From NCBI GenBank assembly GCA_964503685.1, contig CAZDAW010000048.1, forward strand, positions 1-23,255: DNA of 23,255 bases, written 5' to 3'. The translations under genes were made by a program, and so were the position numbers. Below, piece after piece: positions 7,836 through 14,796 of the stretch. This DNA is from CAZDAW01 sp964503685 (GTDB lineage Bacteria; Chloroflexota; Anaerolineae; Anaerolineales; Anaerolineaceae). Position 1 is the stretch's first letter, and each line of letters begins with the position of its first letter. The notes beneath the pieces were generated by a model. That model saw only the letters and a list, made by a program, of their open reading frames with translations, had not been told where the DNA came from and did no database searches.

Positions 7836-8636
7836 TTAAACCGAATTGACAATTAATTCAACTGGGTCCCCAATATCCGCTCCAAGCCTGGCGGCGGCGT
7901 TTCCATTCACAACTGAAATCGCCAGAATGCCATTGCTATCGATCAACGCCACCAGTTCACCAACCTGACGTTCTCCAAAGGTCTTTGCCAAACCCTGGAT
8001 TTCCTGTCCGGCAACACGCACACGAACATCTTTATTTCCTGCCAGGTGTTCGAGCCGGATGTTTGTACCCAAATTCCCGAAATAATCGATATGGATAATC
8101 TGCGATTTCCATCCCTGATGAGTTTTGACCGGTTTAGGAATGTTCAAGCGCACCGGGTCTTTAACAATCGAACCTAATTCAGTCAGAGAAACATGATTGG
8201 CCAGATGCGCAGCCACAGGCGCGAACACATCTCGCCCATGAAAGACGTTGCTAACTTCGTCGAGCCAGTAATGAGGATTTTCCAGACTTACAAATTCAAC
8301 CGGTTGACGGTTTGTTTCAGCCTTTTCCAGTAATAACGTAATCAAGCCGTTATCGGGGCCCACAAAATAATGGGCGCCAATTCGAGCCGCAAGGCCGCGC
8401 CGCCTGGTTCCTACACCAGGGTCCACCACCGCAACATGAATGGTTCCGGCAGGGAAATAAGGTGTGCAGCGAGCCAATAGCAACGCACCACCCATAACAT
8501 CCTGCGGGCTGATATCATGGCTTAAGTCCGCAATTTTTGTTTGCGGAGCAATCCGCCAGATGACGCCTTTCAACACACCAGCCTCGTGGTCACCAATGCC
8601 AAAATCGGTGGTGAGGGTGATAAAACTCTTACTCAC
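7836..8636 (-). CDS. SAM hydroxide adenosyltransferase (DUF62), paralogue 2
   Basis: This 266-residue member of the S-adenosyl-L-methionine hydroxide adenosyltransferase family (DUF62) is related to SAM-dependent chlorinase/fluorinase. The characterised family reaction hydrolyses SAM to adenosine and methionine. Visible family motifs are TLTTDFGIGD with Asp11, ADLSHDISPQDVMGGA, GTIHVAVVDPGVGTRRR, HYFVGPDNGL, NVFHGRDVFAPVAAHLA and IDYFGNLGTN. The start is GTG, overlapping the stop of the upstream paralogue as GTGA, with GGAG upstream, so translational coupling is likely. The protein has exactly the same length as its neighbour after start correction. It lacks the long insert loop that distinguishes halogenases, as far as can be judged by eye. 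Confidence 0.92.
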   Translation of the reverse strand: MSKSFITLTTDFGIGDHEAGVLKGVIWRIAPQTKIADLSHDISPQDVMGGALLLARCTPYFPAGTIHVAVVDPGVGTRRRGLAARIGAHYFVGPDNGLITLLLEKAETNRQPVEFVSLENPHYWLDEVSNVFHGRDVFAPVAAHLANHVSLTELGSIVKDPVRLNIPKPVKTHQGWKSQIIHIDYFGNLGTNIRLEHLAGNKDVRVRVAGQEIQGLAKTFGERQVGELVALIDSNGILAISVVNGNAAARLGADIGDPVELIVNSV

Positions 8637-9433
8637 TTTTCACTCTCCAGTGGAAAGACTTCCACCTTGTCGCCGACTTTTACATTCAGTTTCGCCTGGG
8701 CATTGCCGTTAACCACTGAAACAATCAAGTCATTATGCGTGCCATAAAGAGCAATCAATTCGCCTACCGGACGTTCGCCAAAAGTATTCACCAAGCCACG
8801 GATTTCAACGCCGCCAATTCGCACCAGCACTTGTCCCAACTCTGTCAGTTGATCACGAGTCAAGTTGGTTTCCAGGTTGCCAAAGAAATCAATCGAAGTG
8901 ATTTGCCCGCTCCAGCCCGATCCATACCGCTGTGGCCGGGGAATCGATAAGCGGACCGGATCATTGATCAATGCGCCGACCTCACGCAACGGAACACCCC
9001 GGGCCAGGTGAGCGCCTACCGGAGCGAATATATCCCGCCCATGAAAAACGTTGCTGATCTCTGGCAGCCAATATTCCGATTTATTGAGATGAACAATTTC
9101 TACAACTTTATTTTTTTGCTCTGCCTGTTCCAAAACCACCGTAAACAGGCCGTTATCTGGCCCAACATAATAATCATCACCCAAGCGTAAAGCAACCGGC
9201 CGCCGGTGAGTTCCCACACCAGGATCTACCACAGCAATGTGAACAGTTCCCGCTGGGAAGAAACCGGCAACCCGTCCAAGCGCGAGAGCGCCTTCCATAA
9301 CATTTTGTGGGCTGATCACATGAGTGATATCGGCAATTTCAGCTTCCGGGCAAATTCCCCAGATAACGCCTTTCATCACACCAGGGTATCCATCACGGTA
9401 TCCAAAATCGGTTAATAACGTTATAAATGGCAT
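8633..9433 (-). CDS. SAM hydroxide adenosyltransferase (DUF62), paralogue 1
   Basis: This is the first gene of the ECF/SAM operon and encodes 266 residues of the same family: FITLLTDFGYRDG, ADITHVISPQNVMEGA, GTVHIAVVDPGVGTHRR, YYVGPDNGLF, NVFHGRDIFAPVGAHLA and IDFFGNLETN. An upstream start at 9508 is possible in frame. I chose the internal ATG at 9433 for three reasons: AGAGG lies 8 nt before it, the resulting length equals the paralogue, and the longer start would lie upstream of the promoter at 9459-9487. The pair diverged substantially (for example LSHDISPQD versus ITHVISPQN), so this is an old duplication or a two-subunit arrangement. Expected products are adenosine and methionine. Confidence 0.93.
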   Translation of the reverse strand: MPFITLLTDFGYRDGYPGVMKGVIWGICPEAEIADITHVISPQNVMEGALALGRVAGFFPAGTVHIAVVDPGVGTHRRPVALRLGDDYYVGPDNGLFTVVLEQAEQKNKVVEIVHLNKSEYWLPEISNVFHGRDIFAPVGAHLARGVPLREVGALINDPVRLSIPRPQRYGSGWSGQITSIDFFGNLETNLTRDQLTELGQVLVRIGGVEIRGLVNTFGERPVGELIALYGTHNDLIVSVVNGNAQAKLNVKVGDKVEVFPLESEK

Positions 9434-9458
9434 AGAGGACCTCTGAAATTTACAAGCT

Positions 9459-9487
9459 ACTATAGCACGGTAAATAATATCGGTCAA
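9459..9487 (-). promoter_or_regulatory. Sigma-70-like promoter of the SAM hydroxide adenosyltransferase/ECF operon
   Basis: On the minus strand TTGACC (9487-9482) is followed after exactly 17 bp by TATAGT (9464-9459). The transcript would start near 9452, giving a leader of about 20 nt that contains the AGAGG ribosome site and ATG at 9433. Such a short leader leaves no room for a riboswitch. Confidence 0.7.
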
Positions 9488-9533
9488 TAGAAACCCGTCC
9501 AATAACATTACGTCACTTATTGAAATGATCGAG

Positions 9534-9539
9534 TATAAT
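9534..9539 (+). promoter_or_regulatory. TATAAT -10 element directly upstream of the Mrr gene
   Basis: A perfect TATAAT ends 8 nt before the ATG at 9548, so transcription would begin at or within a base or two of the start codon. There is no Shine-Dalgarno sequence. A convincing -35 is not visible, with CGTCAC at 17-bp spacing. This suggests a leaderless mRNA. Confidence 0.45.
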
Positions 9540-9547
9540 TAGTACAA

Positions 9548-10456
9548 ATGTTCTCAGATTTCCTCATCGCTTTTCTGTCTCTGCTATCCGGCTTTTGGTC
9601 AGTGATCATGATCGGTCTGGCAATCGCTATTCTCAAAGGGAGAGGCAGCTTCAGCAAGTTACTCAGAAGATGCTGTCGATTCTTAGCCATTGCCTGGGTA
9701 TTTTTCGGTTTTGTCATGTTTGTTCTCTGGCTGCTCGATCAAAAACCTGCCAACCTGATTCCAGAACCTTTGAATACAACAATATTTATGGTGCTAGGGA
9801 TAATCCTCCTCCCCCTCGAAACTTACCTGACCTGGAAAGAGCGGCGTAAGAAGCAAGAAAAAATCCGCGACACGCAAACGCTTTCTGATCTACGCGCCCT
9901 GTCCCCATCTGAATTTGAGGAATTGGTTGCAGATACCTACCGGGCGCTCGGTCATAGAGCAGATGTCGTCGGCGCGCAAGGCGACCACGGTGTTGATGTT
10001 TTGGTTCACGCCAGTAACGGAGAAGAATGGGCCGTGCAGTGCAAACGCTGGCGCGGCGATGTCGGAGAACCGGTCATCCGCGATTTCTATGGCGCCATGC
10101 AACACCTGCAAGTCGCCCGTGGAGCAATTATCACCAGCAGCCGTTTTACACAACAAGCCATCGAATGGGCAAAAGGTAAACCCATTTACCTTTACGATGG
10201 CGAGGCCCTGTTACAGGTCTTAAGAAAAGTGCAAAAGAGAAATCAATTTCTTAATAAATATGGCAAACTGCCAGCGCCTATCCCAAACAGAAAGCCCCCC
10301 ACTTGCCCCAAATGCGGCGTTCCGATGACGCTTCGTTACGTTCGCCGCAGCGATAATACTCCCCGGCAACTATACGGCTGCCCCAATTATCCAAATTGCC
10401 GGGTCGTCATCCCAATAGAAGATATTGAACGGACTGCACGAAATACACGTCAATAG
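9548..10456 (+). CDS. Membrane-anchored Mrr-type restriction endonuclease with topoisomerase zinc finger
   Basis: This 302-residue protein has three parts. Residues 1-95 hold about three hydrophobic helices. Residues 113-230 form an Mrr/PD-(D/E)xK nuclease domain: LSPSEFEELVADTYRALGH, then GDHGVDVLV with Asp150 and WAVQCKRW with Gln164/Lys166, the D...QxK catalytic pattern of Mrr, followed by ARGAIITSSRFT. Residues 252-290 form a topoisomerase I-type zinc ribbon (CPKC at 253-256, CPNYPNC at 278-284). Mrr enzymes are type IV restriction nucleases acting on modified or foreign DNA. Membrane-tethered Mrr-like proteins are widespread but poorly characterised. It is divergent from the SAM/ECF operon and ends 7 nt before the convergent DinB-like gene. 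No Shine-Dalgarno precedes the ATG. Its biological target is unknown. Confidence 0.88.
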   Translation: MFSDFLIAFLSLLSGFWSVIMIGLAIAILKGRGSFSKLLRRCCRFLAIAWVFFGFVMFVLWLLDQKPANLIPEPLNTTIFMVLGIILLPLETYLTWKERRKKQEKIRDTQTLSDLRALSPSEFEELVADTYRALGHRADVVGAQGDHGVDVLVHASNGEEWAVQCKRWRGDVGEPVIRDFYGAMQHLQVARGAIITSSRFTQQAIEWAKGKPIYLYDGEALLQVLRKVQKRNQFLNKYGKLPAPIPNRKPPTCPKCGVPMTLRYVRRSDNTPRQLYGCPNYPNCRVVIPIEDIERTARNTRQ

Positions 10457-10463
10457 AAATTGT

Positions 10464-11153
10464 TTATGGCCTGTGGAAATTCTTTTGCTTTTTTATTGTA
10501 TTTTTTATTTTAATGCACTCATTCAAATGGACAATCTGGTGGCGGGTAACCGGCATCAAAATGATGCCCGCAACATCCTTCTTTCCCCAAAAGTCAATCA
10601 GCCATATAGAATCAGGATGCTTTACAACACCGCCTTCGTCTAATATTTTGTCCAAACTTTTCTGAGTAAATTTTCTTTTCATGTCCTGTGCAGCAAGTTG
10701 TTTTAAGACGCTTTGCGTCTGTCTTCCTACGGCATTTCTGTAATTCCGCAGCTCAGTGATATTCAGCTTTTGACTGAAAGAAATAATTTCCTCGCCCGTC
10801 ATAGCATTTCCGGTATCTGTAATCTGTGTGTTCAACCGCTGCAACCAGGTAGAATCCAATACCGGTTTTGAATTATTGACCAATATATTCACTGTGATGT
10901 CTTCGATTCGGGTGATATGCCAGATATTCCAGGCGATTGTTGCAGCATGCCCTTTGCGTATTATCGAAAAATCTTCTTTATCCAGATCGTTCCAAACATC
11001 ATCTAAAATACCCTGAGACAAGGATATTTCAGTAAAATGCACCGATCGATGCATTTGCAAATAGAGTTCTTTTGCCTCGCTGAAATTATCAGATTTCTTG
11101 ATAATTTCCTTCAATCTTTTTTGCTTCGAATTCCAATCAGATATGGCACTCAA
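10464..11153 (-). CDS. DinB-superfamily protein
   Basis: This 229-residue protein is predicted to be a four-helix-bundle DinB/YfiT-type metalloprotein. Two helical segments look like the metal-binding parts: AATIAWNIWHITRIEDITVN-like sequence around residues 70-90, with a histidine, and VTRHQIVHLNECIKIK near the C-terminus, with two more. Functions in this superfamily range from thiol S-transferases to stress-induced proteins, so a specific role cannot be assigned. The only reasonable start is TTG at 11153, because the next Met is at residue 33 and an in-frame TGA lies upstream. The TTG overlaps the stop of a 29-codon open frame (TTGA). It converges on the Mrr gene and lies in an AT-rich patch. 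Confidence 0.7.
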   Translation of the reverse strand: MSAISDWNSKQKRLKEIIKKSDNFSEAKELYLQMHRSVHFTEISLSQGILDDVWNDLDKEDFSIIRKGHAATIAWNIWHITRIEDITVNILVNNSKPVLDSTWLQRLNTQITDTGNAMTGEEIISFSQKLNITELRNYRNAVGRQTQSVLKQLAAQDMKRKFTQKSLDKILDEGGVVKHPDSIWLIDFWGKKDVAGIILMPVTRHQIVHLNECIKIKNTIKKQKNFHRP

Positions 11154-11239
11154 TGTAAACCCACTTTCCAGCCAGATGGATGCACAAATTCATGATAACC
11201 CACCCAGTAGAGATATCCTATCAGGACGTTTCTGACCAT
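11150..11239 (-). CDS. Possible 29-residue ORF, translationally coupled to the DinB-like gene
   Basis: ATG at 11239 opens a 29-codon frame beginning MVRNVLIGYLYWVGYHEF and ending GLH. Its TGA overlaps the TTG start of the next gene. It lies between the 141-residue gene and the DinB-like gene. There is no clear Shine-Dalgarno and I recognise no family. It may be a leader that feeds ribosomes onto the TTG start, a decayed gene end, or chance. Confidence 0.25.
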   Translation of the reverse strand: MVRNVLIGYLYWVGYHEFVHPSGWKVGLH

Positions 11240-11247
11240 GCGCCAAA

Positions 11248-11673
11248 TTATTCTTCCCAATGATAGACTGTTTCATTGAAATGATATACTTCAATTTCAA
11301 CATCATAACAGTCATCTTCCAGATATAGATAACAACTTAATCGAGTTTGATTATAACCGTATGCTTCATCGATTATTTCCAAGGCATGCTTCTGTACATC
11401 CTCAGCCAATTGTGAAAATTCAACTTCATGTCTCGAATTATTTTTACAATAGTAAACATGACTAAAATCATAGTCGATTCCGGATATGGTAATGGATGCC
11501 TTTTTCGTCTGATAAGAATTAACTTCATCCACTTTGTAATAGCCATCAGCAAACTCGAAAGTTACCTGGCCGTCGATAAGATTTTGCGTTGGAGGTTGCA
11601 CGATAATTCTGGTAACTTTTGCATCATGCAGGCTAACCGGTAACAGTACATTTGGTTTTGTATATGTATTCAA
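11248..11673 (-). CDS. Hypothetical protein, 141 residues
   Basis: I do not recognise the family. The protein is soluble and acidic, with a predicted beta-rich N-terminus starting LLPVSLHDAKVTRIIV. An alternating pattern of strands follows (QVTFEFADGYYKVDEV, ASITISGIDYDFSHVYY), then a helix (AEDVQKHALEIIDEAYG) and a closing acidic, aromatic strand. The LHDAKV opening resembles short uncharacterised or immunity-like proteins, but this is a weak impression. Translation starts at TTG (11673), with GAGG 7 nt upstream. It lies in the AT-rich patch with the DinB-like gene, directly beside a decayed methyltransferase remnant, and so looks like accessory DNA. It may be co-transcribed with the DinB-like gene, 94 nt downstream. 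Confidence 0.6.
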   Translation of the reverse strand: MNTYTKPNVLLPVSLHDAKVTRIIVQPPTQNLIDGQVTFEFADGYYKVDEVNSYQTKKASITISGIDYDFSHVYYCKNNSRHEVEFSQLAEDVQKHALEIIDEAYGYNQTRLSCYLYLEDDCYDVEIEVYHFNETVYHWEE

Positions 11674-11766
11674 TTCAATTCCTCATTACATTTGATTGGG
11701 TTATTCTCTTTTTTAATAATATGAACTCTTGAAAATATCACGAATAAGCCTTTTGCAAGAGACATT

Positions 11767-11960
11767 TCAAATATTCCTCAGTAACGCCACACTCTCCACA
11801 TGATATCCACATGATGTGTCTGTGGGAATAAATCAAATAGCGTAACATACTCTGGCCAATATTGTTCAGACGCAGCCTTATAGGCTTTCTTCACCCTGTA
11901 AGGAACATCCGACATTTCGGCATAGTTCATCGGATAAGTGTCAGCTATAAAACGCCATCC
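11767..11960 (-). pseudogene. C-terminal remnant of an RNA uracil-methyltransferase-like protein
   Basis: On the minus strand, after an in-frame TAG at 11963-11961, the frame reads a roughly 45-residue segment ending EQYWPEYVTLFDLFPQTHHV. In a shifted frame it continues VESVALLRNI and a stop at 11767. FDLFPQT(H/Y)H(V/I)E is the conserved C-terminus of RlmD/TrmA-type methyltransferases and matches the end of the intact gene at 12038. The two DNA segments (11821-11847 and 12078-12104) are identical at 22 of 27 bases. The break is explained by an 11-bp tandem near-duplication (11796-11806, 11807-11817). Sequence upstream of YWPEYV does not match the neighbour, so this came from a different protein or was rearranged. 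The rest of 11674-12037 shows nothing recognisable. Confidence 0.6.
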
Positions 11961-12037
11961 CTACTTATCATCGAATATCTGCTTAAATTACACAGATTCT
12001 CGATTTATTAAGATTGATATGATTTGCTATTGACAGC

Positions 12038-13261
12038 CTATTTTTCCAATAGACAAATTGTTTCGATATGATATGTTTGCGGGAATAAATCAAACGGCGT
12101 GACCTGTTCCAAATGATACCCACCAGATATGAACCTCTGCACATCTCGACTCAATGTGGCCAGGTCGCAGGAAACATAGGCAATTGTCCCTGGTTTAAGA
12201 GATAGAATAGCATCCAGGGCAGCGCGATCAATTCCAGCGCGGGGAGGATCAACCACAACAATATCCGATTTGACTTTCAAACCGGGCAATACTTTCTCGA
12301 CGGCGCCTTCATATAACTCGACATTATCAAATTCATCCAGGTTGACAGCAAAATCTGTGCAGGCTGTTGGGGCAATTTCGACGCCGATAACCTGGCCGAC
12401 GCGCTCGGCTATAAAAGCGCTGAATAATCCGACGCCGCAGTACAGATCCATCACGCAAGAGTTTGGTTTTAAAGGAAGAACATCCAGCAAATGCTGCACC
12501 ATATTCGCCGCCTGTGATGTATTGACCTGAAAGAATGATTCGGCTGATACTGTGAAAGTCCGGCCCATCACTGACATCATAATGTAATCATTGCCAGCCA
12601 GTACTGAAGGTCCATCCGGCCCGATATGAACCGCCGAAAGCGGGATATCCACATTAAACTCAGGCGGCATAGGATCGTCGCCTTCAAGCAGCAATAAAAC
12701 CTCCTCACCTGTTCCTGCTCGCAGGCTAACCCTTTTCAATCCGGGGATTGCTTCCACATCCAATAAGCGCCAAGTCTCGGCTAATAAAGGCTCCAATAAA
12801 TGACATTCCTGGATGGCAACAACATGATGGGAATTAGCTGACTGAAATCCCAGCTCTCCTTCGGGAGTCAGGTGAAATTGTGTATGGTTGCGGTAATTCC
12901 ATTCTTGAGGCGAAGGTACGATGGATTTAACCGGCGGCGACTTAATCCCTCCAATTCGCTCAAGCAATTCGCCCACAATGGCTGCTTTCGCTTCCAGTTG
13001 TCTGACGCAAGAGAAATGCTGGTAATGACATCCTCCGCAAGTTGTAAAATGCTGACAGCGCGGGGTGATGCGTTCCGGCGACGGTTCGATGATCTCGACC
13101 AGTTCTCCTTTTGCATGTCCGCGTTTCTCCTCAATTATACGTACACGCACCCGCTCGCCGGGCAATCCATAGGGAACAAATACCGCTTTGCCATCGGGTA
13201 GCCGCCCCATCACATCCCCTCCATAAGTCGGGGTGTTGAGGGTGATTTCATAATCCGTCAT
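12038..13261 (-). CDS. rlmD: 23S rRNA (uracil-C5)-methyltransferase, RlmD/RumA family
   Basis: This 407-residue enzyme transfers a methyl group from SAM to C5 of a uracil in structured RNA. An N-terminal TRAM domain (residues 1-60, with GGDVMGRLPDGKAVFVPYGLPGE) precedes the iron-sulfur cysteines C69, C75 and C78 of CQHFTTCGGCHYQH. The methyltransferase core shows SFFQVNTSQAANM, VMDLYCGVGLFSAFIA for SAM binding, VVVDPPRAGID and YVSCDLATLSRD with catalytic Cys365, ending FDLFPQTYHIE. The family is clear. Which uracil it modifies (1939, 747 or both, or tRNA position 54) cannot be decided from sequence alone in this lineage, so the symbol is tentative. It is the last gene of a minus-strand run, 151 nt after the aminotransferase gene. 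Confidence 0.9.
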   Translation of the reverse strand: MTDYEITLNTPTYGGDVMGRLPDGKAVFVPYGLPGERVRVRIIEEKRGHAKGELVEIIEPSPERITPRCQHFTTCGGCHYQHFSCVRQLEAKAAIVGELLERIGGIKSPPVKSIVPSPQEWNYRNHTQFHLTPEGELGFQSANSHHVVAIQECHLLEPLLAETWRLLDVEAIPGLKRVSLRAGTGEEVLLLLEGDDPMPPEFNVDIPLSAVHIGPDGPSVLAGNDYIMMSVMGRTFTVSAESFFQVNTSQAANMVQHLLDVLPLKPNSCVMDLYCGVGLFSAFIAERVGQVIGVEIAPTACTDFAVNLDEFDNVELYEGAVEKVLPGLKVKSDIVVVDPPRAGIDRAALDAILSLKPGTIAYVSCDLATLSRDVQRFISGGYHLEQVTPFDLFPQTYHIETICLLEK

Positions 13262-13412
13262 TAACCTGACTCCTTATACCTGCTGGCAATATAAAAGCCC
13301 TGCGCAGGTTCGTGATCTGTTGACACAATCATTTTTCGATCCATCGCAAGGCTTTTTTCTCGTCCTTCTTCAAACGCGGATAGCAGAGGCGAGATTTAGT
13401 CAAGGAAATCAA

Positions 13413-14483
13413 TTACATCTGCTTGATAAATTCTTCCATCGCTGCCAAAAGTGCATCCACATCTTTGAGTTGCAACTCACCCATGGTCGCGACGCGATAG
13501 GTTTTACCCTTCAAGTCGCCATAACCGTTGGCAATGCGCATACCGCGCTGCTGCAAAAAGCCGTTCAGAGCGGAAATATCGATGTTCTTCGTGTTATTGA
13601 CGGTTACCACTGTCTTCGATTCGTAGCCTTTAGCGGCAAAGACTGGCTGACCGTGAGCCTCTGCCCACTCGCCAACGCGCTTCGACATGGCGGCATGCCG
13701 GGCAAAACGATTATCCAGACCCTCGGCCAATATCCGGTCAAGCTGGTAATCCAGGGCAAAGATAAGGGGCATAACAGGCGTCATCGGTGTGGAATCTTTT
13801 ACACGATGTTTTTCCAGCAGCAGGATATCAAAATACCAGCCGCGATTGGCGACAGTTTCAGCTTTCTTCATCGCCCGTTCAGAAGCGCACCCAAGAGAAA
13901 GGCCAGGCGGCAATGCCAGGCATTTCTGGGACGAGGTAAGTAAGAAATCCAGTCCCCAGGCATCCATTTCAATCCGCGCCCCACCCAATGAGGAGACGGC
14001 ATCGACCAGGATGAGTGTATCAGGGCTAACTTCGTGCACCACTTTTGCCAGCTCCTGCACCGGGTTCATCACGCCGGTGGAGGTTTCATTATGAACAATT
14101 GTCACAGCCTCGTAGTGTTTTTTCTTGAGGGCGTCTGCCAGCATATCAGGCAAGATAGCCTGTCCCCAGGCAACTTCCAGCTTATCGGCTTTCTTGCCAT
14201 TATTCGTGGCAACATCATTCCAGCGTTTTGAAAAAGCGCCATTAATACAGGAAAGGATGCTCTCCTGGGCAAAATTACGGACGCCCATCTCTTGCAGCCC
14301 AGAACCTGACGAGGTTGAAATATAAACCGGGCGCGTTGTAAAGAATATCTGGCGGGCTTTTTCCTCTGAGCGACGAAAAATTGCTTCAAAGTCCTTGCTT
14401 CTGTGAGGAATCATTGGCTTCGTCTGCTGAGCCAATACATCTGAGACAACATCTACAGGCCCTGGAACAAACATAGGGGACAT
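13413..14483 (-). CDS. Class V PLP aminotransferase (alanine/serine-glyoxylate aminotransferase family)
   Basis: This 356-residue fold-type I aminotransferase begins at the typical family opening (MFVPGPVDVVSDVL). HNETSTGVMNP contacts the cofactor, Asp161 lies in LVDAVSSLGG, and the PLP lysine is K187 in TSSQKCLALPPG. The family includes alanine-glyoxylate, serine-glyoxylate and serine-pyruvate aminotransferases and phosphoserine-like enzymes, and the substrate pair cannot be fixed here. An excellent ribosome site, AAAGGAGGT, lies 5 nt before the ATG. It follows the small membrane protein gene by 34 nt. The opposite strand carries a long open frame (13320-13943) that is only its shadow. Confidence 0.9.
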   Translation of the reverse strand: MSPMFVPGPVDVVSDVLAQQTKPMIPHRSKDFEAIFRRSEEKARQIFFTTRPVYISTSSGSGLQEMGVRNFAQESILSCINGAFSKRWNDVATNNGKKADKLEVAWGQAILPDMLADALKKKHYEAVTIVHNETSTGVMNPVQELAKVVHEVSPDTLILVDAVSSLGGARIEMDAWGLDFLLTSSQKCLALPPGLSLGCASERAMKKAETVANRGWYFDILLLEKHRVKDSTPMTPVMPLIFALDYQLDRILAEGLDNRFARHAAMSKRVGEWAEAHGQPVFAAKGYESKTVVTVNNTKNIDISALNGFLQQRGMRIANGYGDLKGKTYRVATMGELQLKDVDALLAAMEEFIKQM

Positions 14484-14517
14484 ACGTACCTCCTTTTGAT
14501 AGGGTATTGGATTTGGG

Positions 14518-14745
14518 TTATTTGATGATAAACGAAAGTACGATCAAAACAACAAAAAAGGATCCTGCTAACATACCAATACGTTTCAAGTCCTTAATCA
14601 CGGTTGAATAATCCGGATTAAACTCTTCGCTTAATGAAGAGCGCCTCGGTTTTGGCATAGCTATCGTGGCTGCTGTTGTTTCAGCCTGAGCCGCCGGCAA
14701 ACTGGTTTTAGAACGTGAAACCTGGCGTTTAGTTTTTTTACTCAT
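14518..14745 (-). CDS. Small single-pass membrane protein, unknown function
   Basis: This 75-residue protein has a strongly basic N-terminus (MSKKTKRQVSRSKTS), an Ala/Thr-rich linker, a second basic patch (PKPRRSS) and one C-terminal hydrophobic helix (about residues 56-74, GMLAGSFFVVLIVLSFIIK). This is tail-anchored topology with the basic part in the cytoplasm. AAAGGAGAT precedes the ATG by about 7 nt, so the gene is expressed. It lies between the sortase and aminotransferase genes in the same orientation. It carries no LPxTG-like motif, so it is not an obvious sortase substrate. Similar short basic tail-anchored proteins are common in Chloroflexota and remain uncharacterised. Confidence 0.7.
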   Translation of the reverse strand: MSKKTKRQVSRSKTSLPAAQAETTAATIAMPKPRRSSLSEEFNPDYSTVIKDLKRIGMLAGSFFVVLIVLSFIIK

Positions 14746-14796
14746 GAGATATCTCCTTTATACTAGGCAAGTTACAAGATAAGCAATAAGACCATA

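Noticed and set aside
9434..9508. A longer N-terminus for the first SAM hydroxide adenosyltransferase, starting at 9508
   Set aside because: It would start upstream of the TTGACC-17-TATAGT promoter and lacks a ribosome site. The internal ATG has AGAGG and gives the same length as the paralogue.
13320..13943. A 207-codon open frame on the plus strand
   Set aside because: It lies antisense within the aminotransferase gene, which has clear PLP motifs and a strong ribosome site. The plus-strand translation has no recognisable family.
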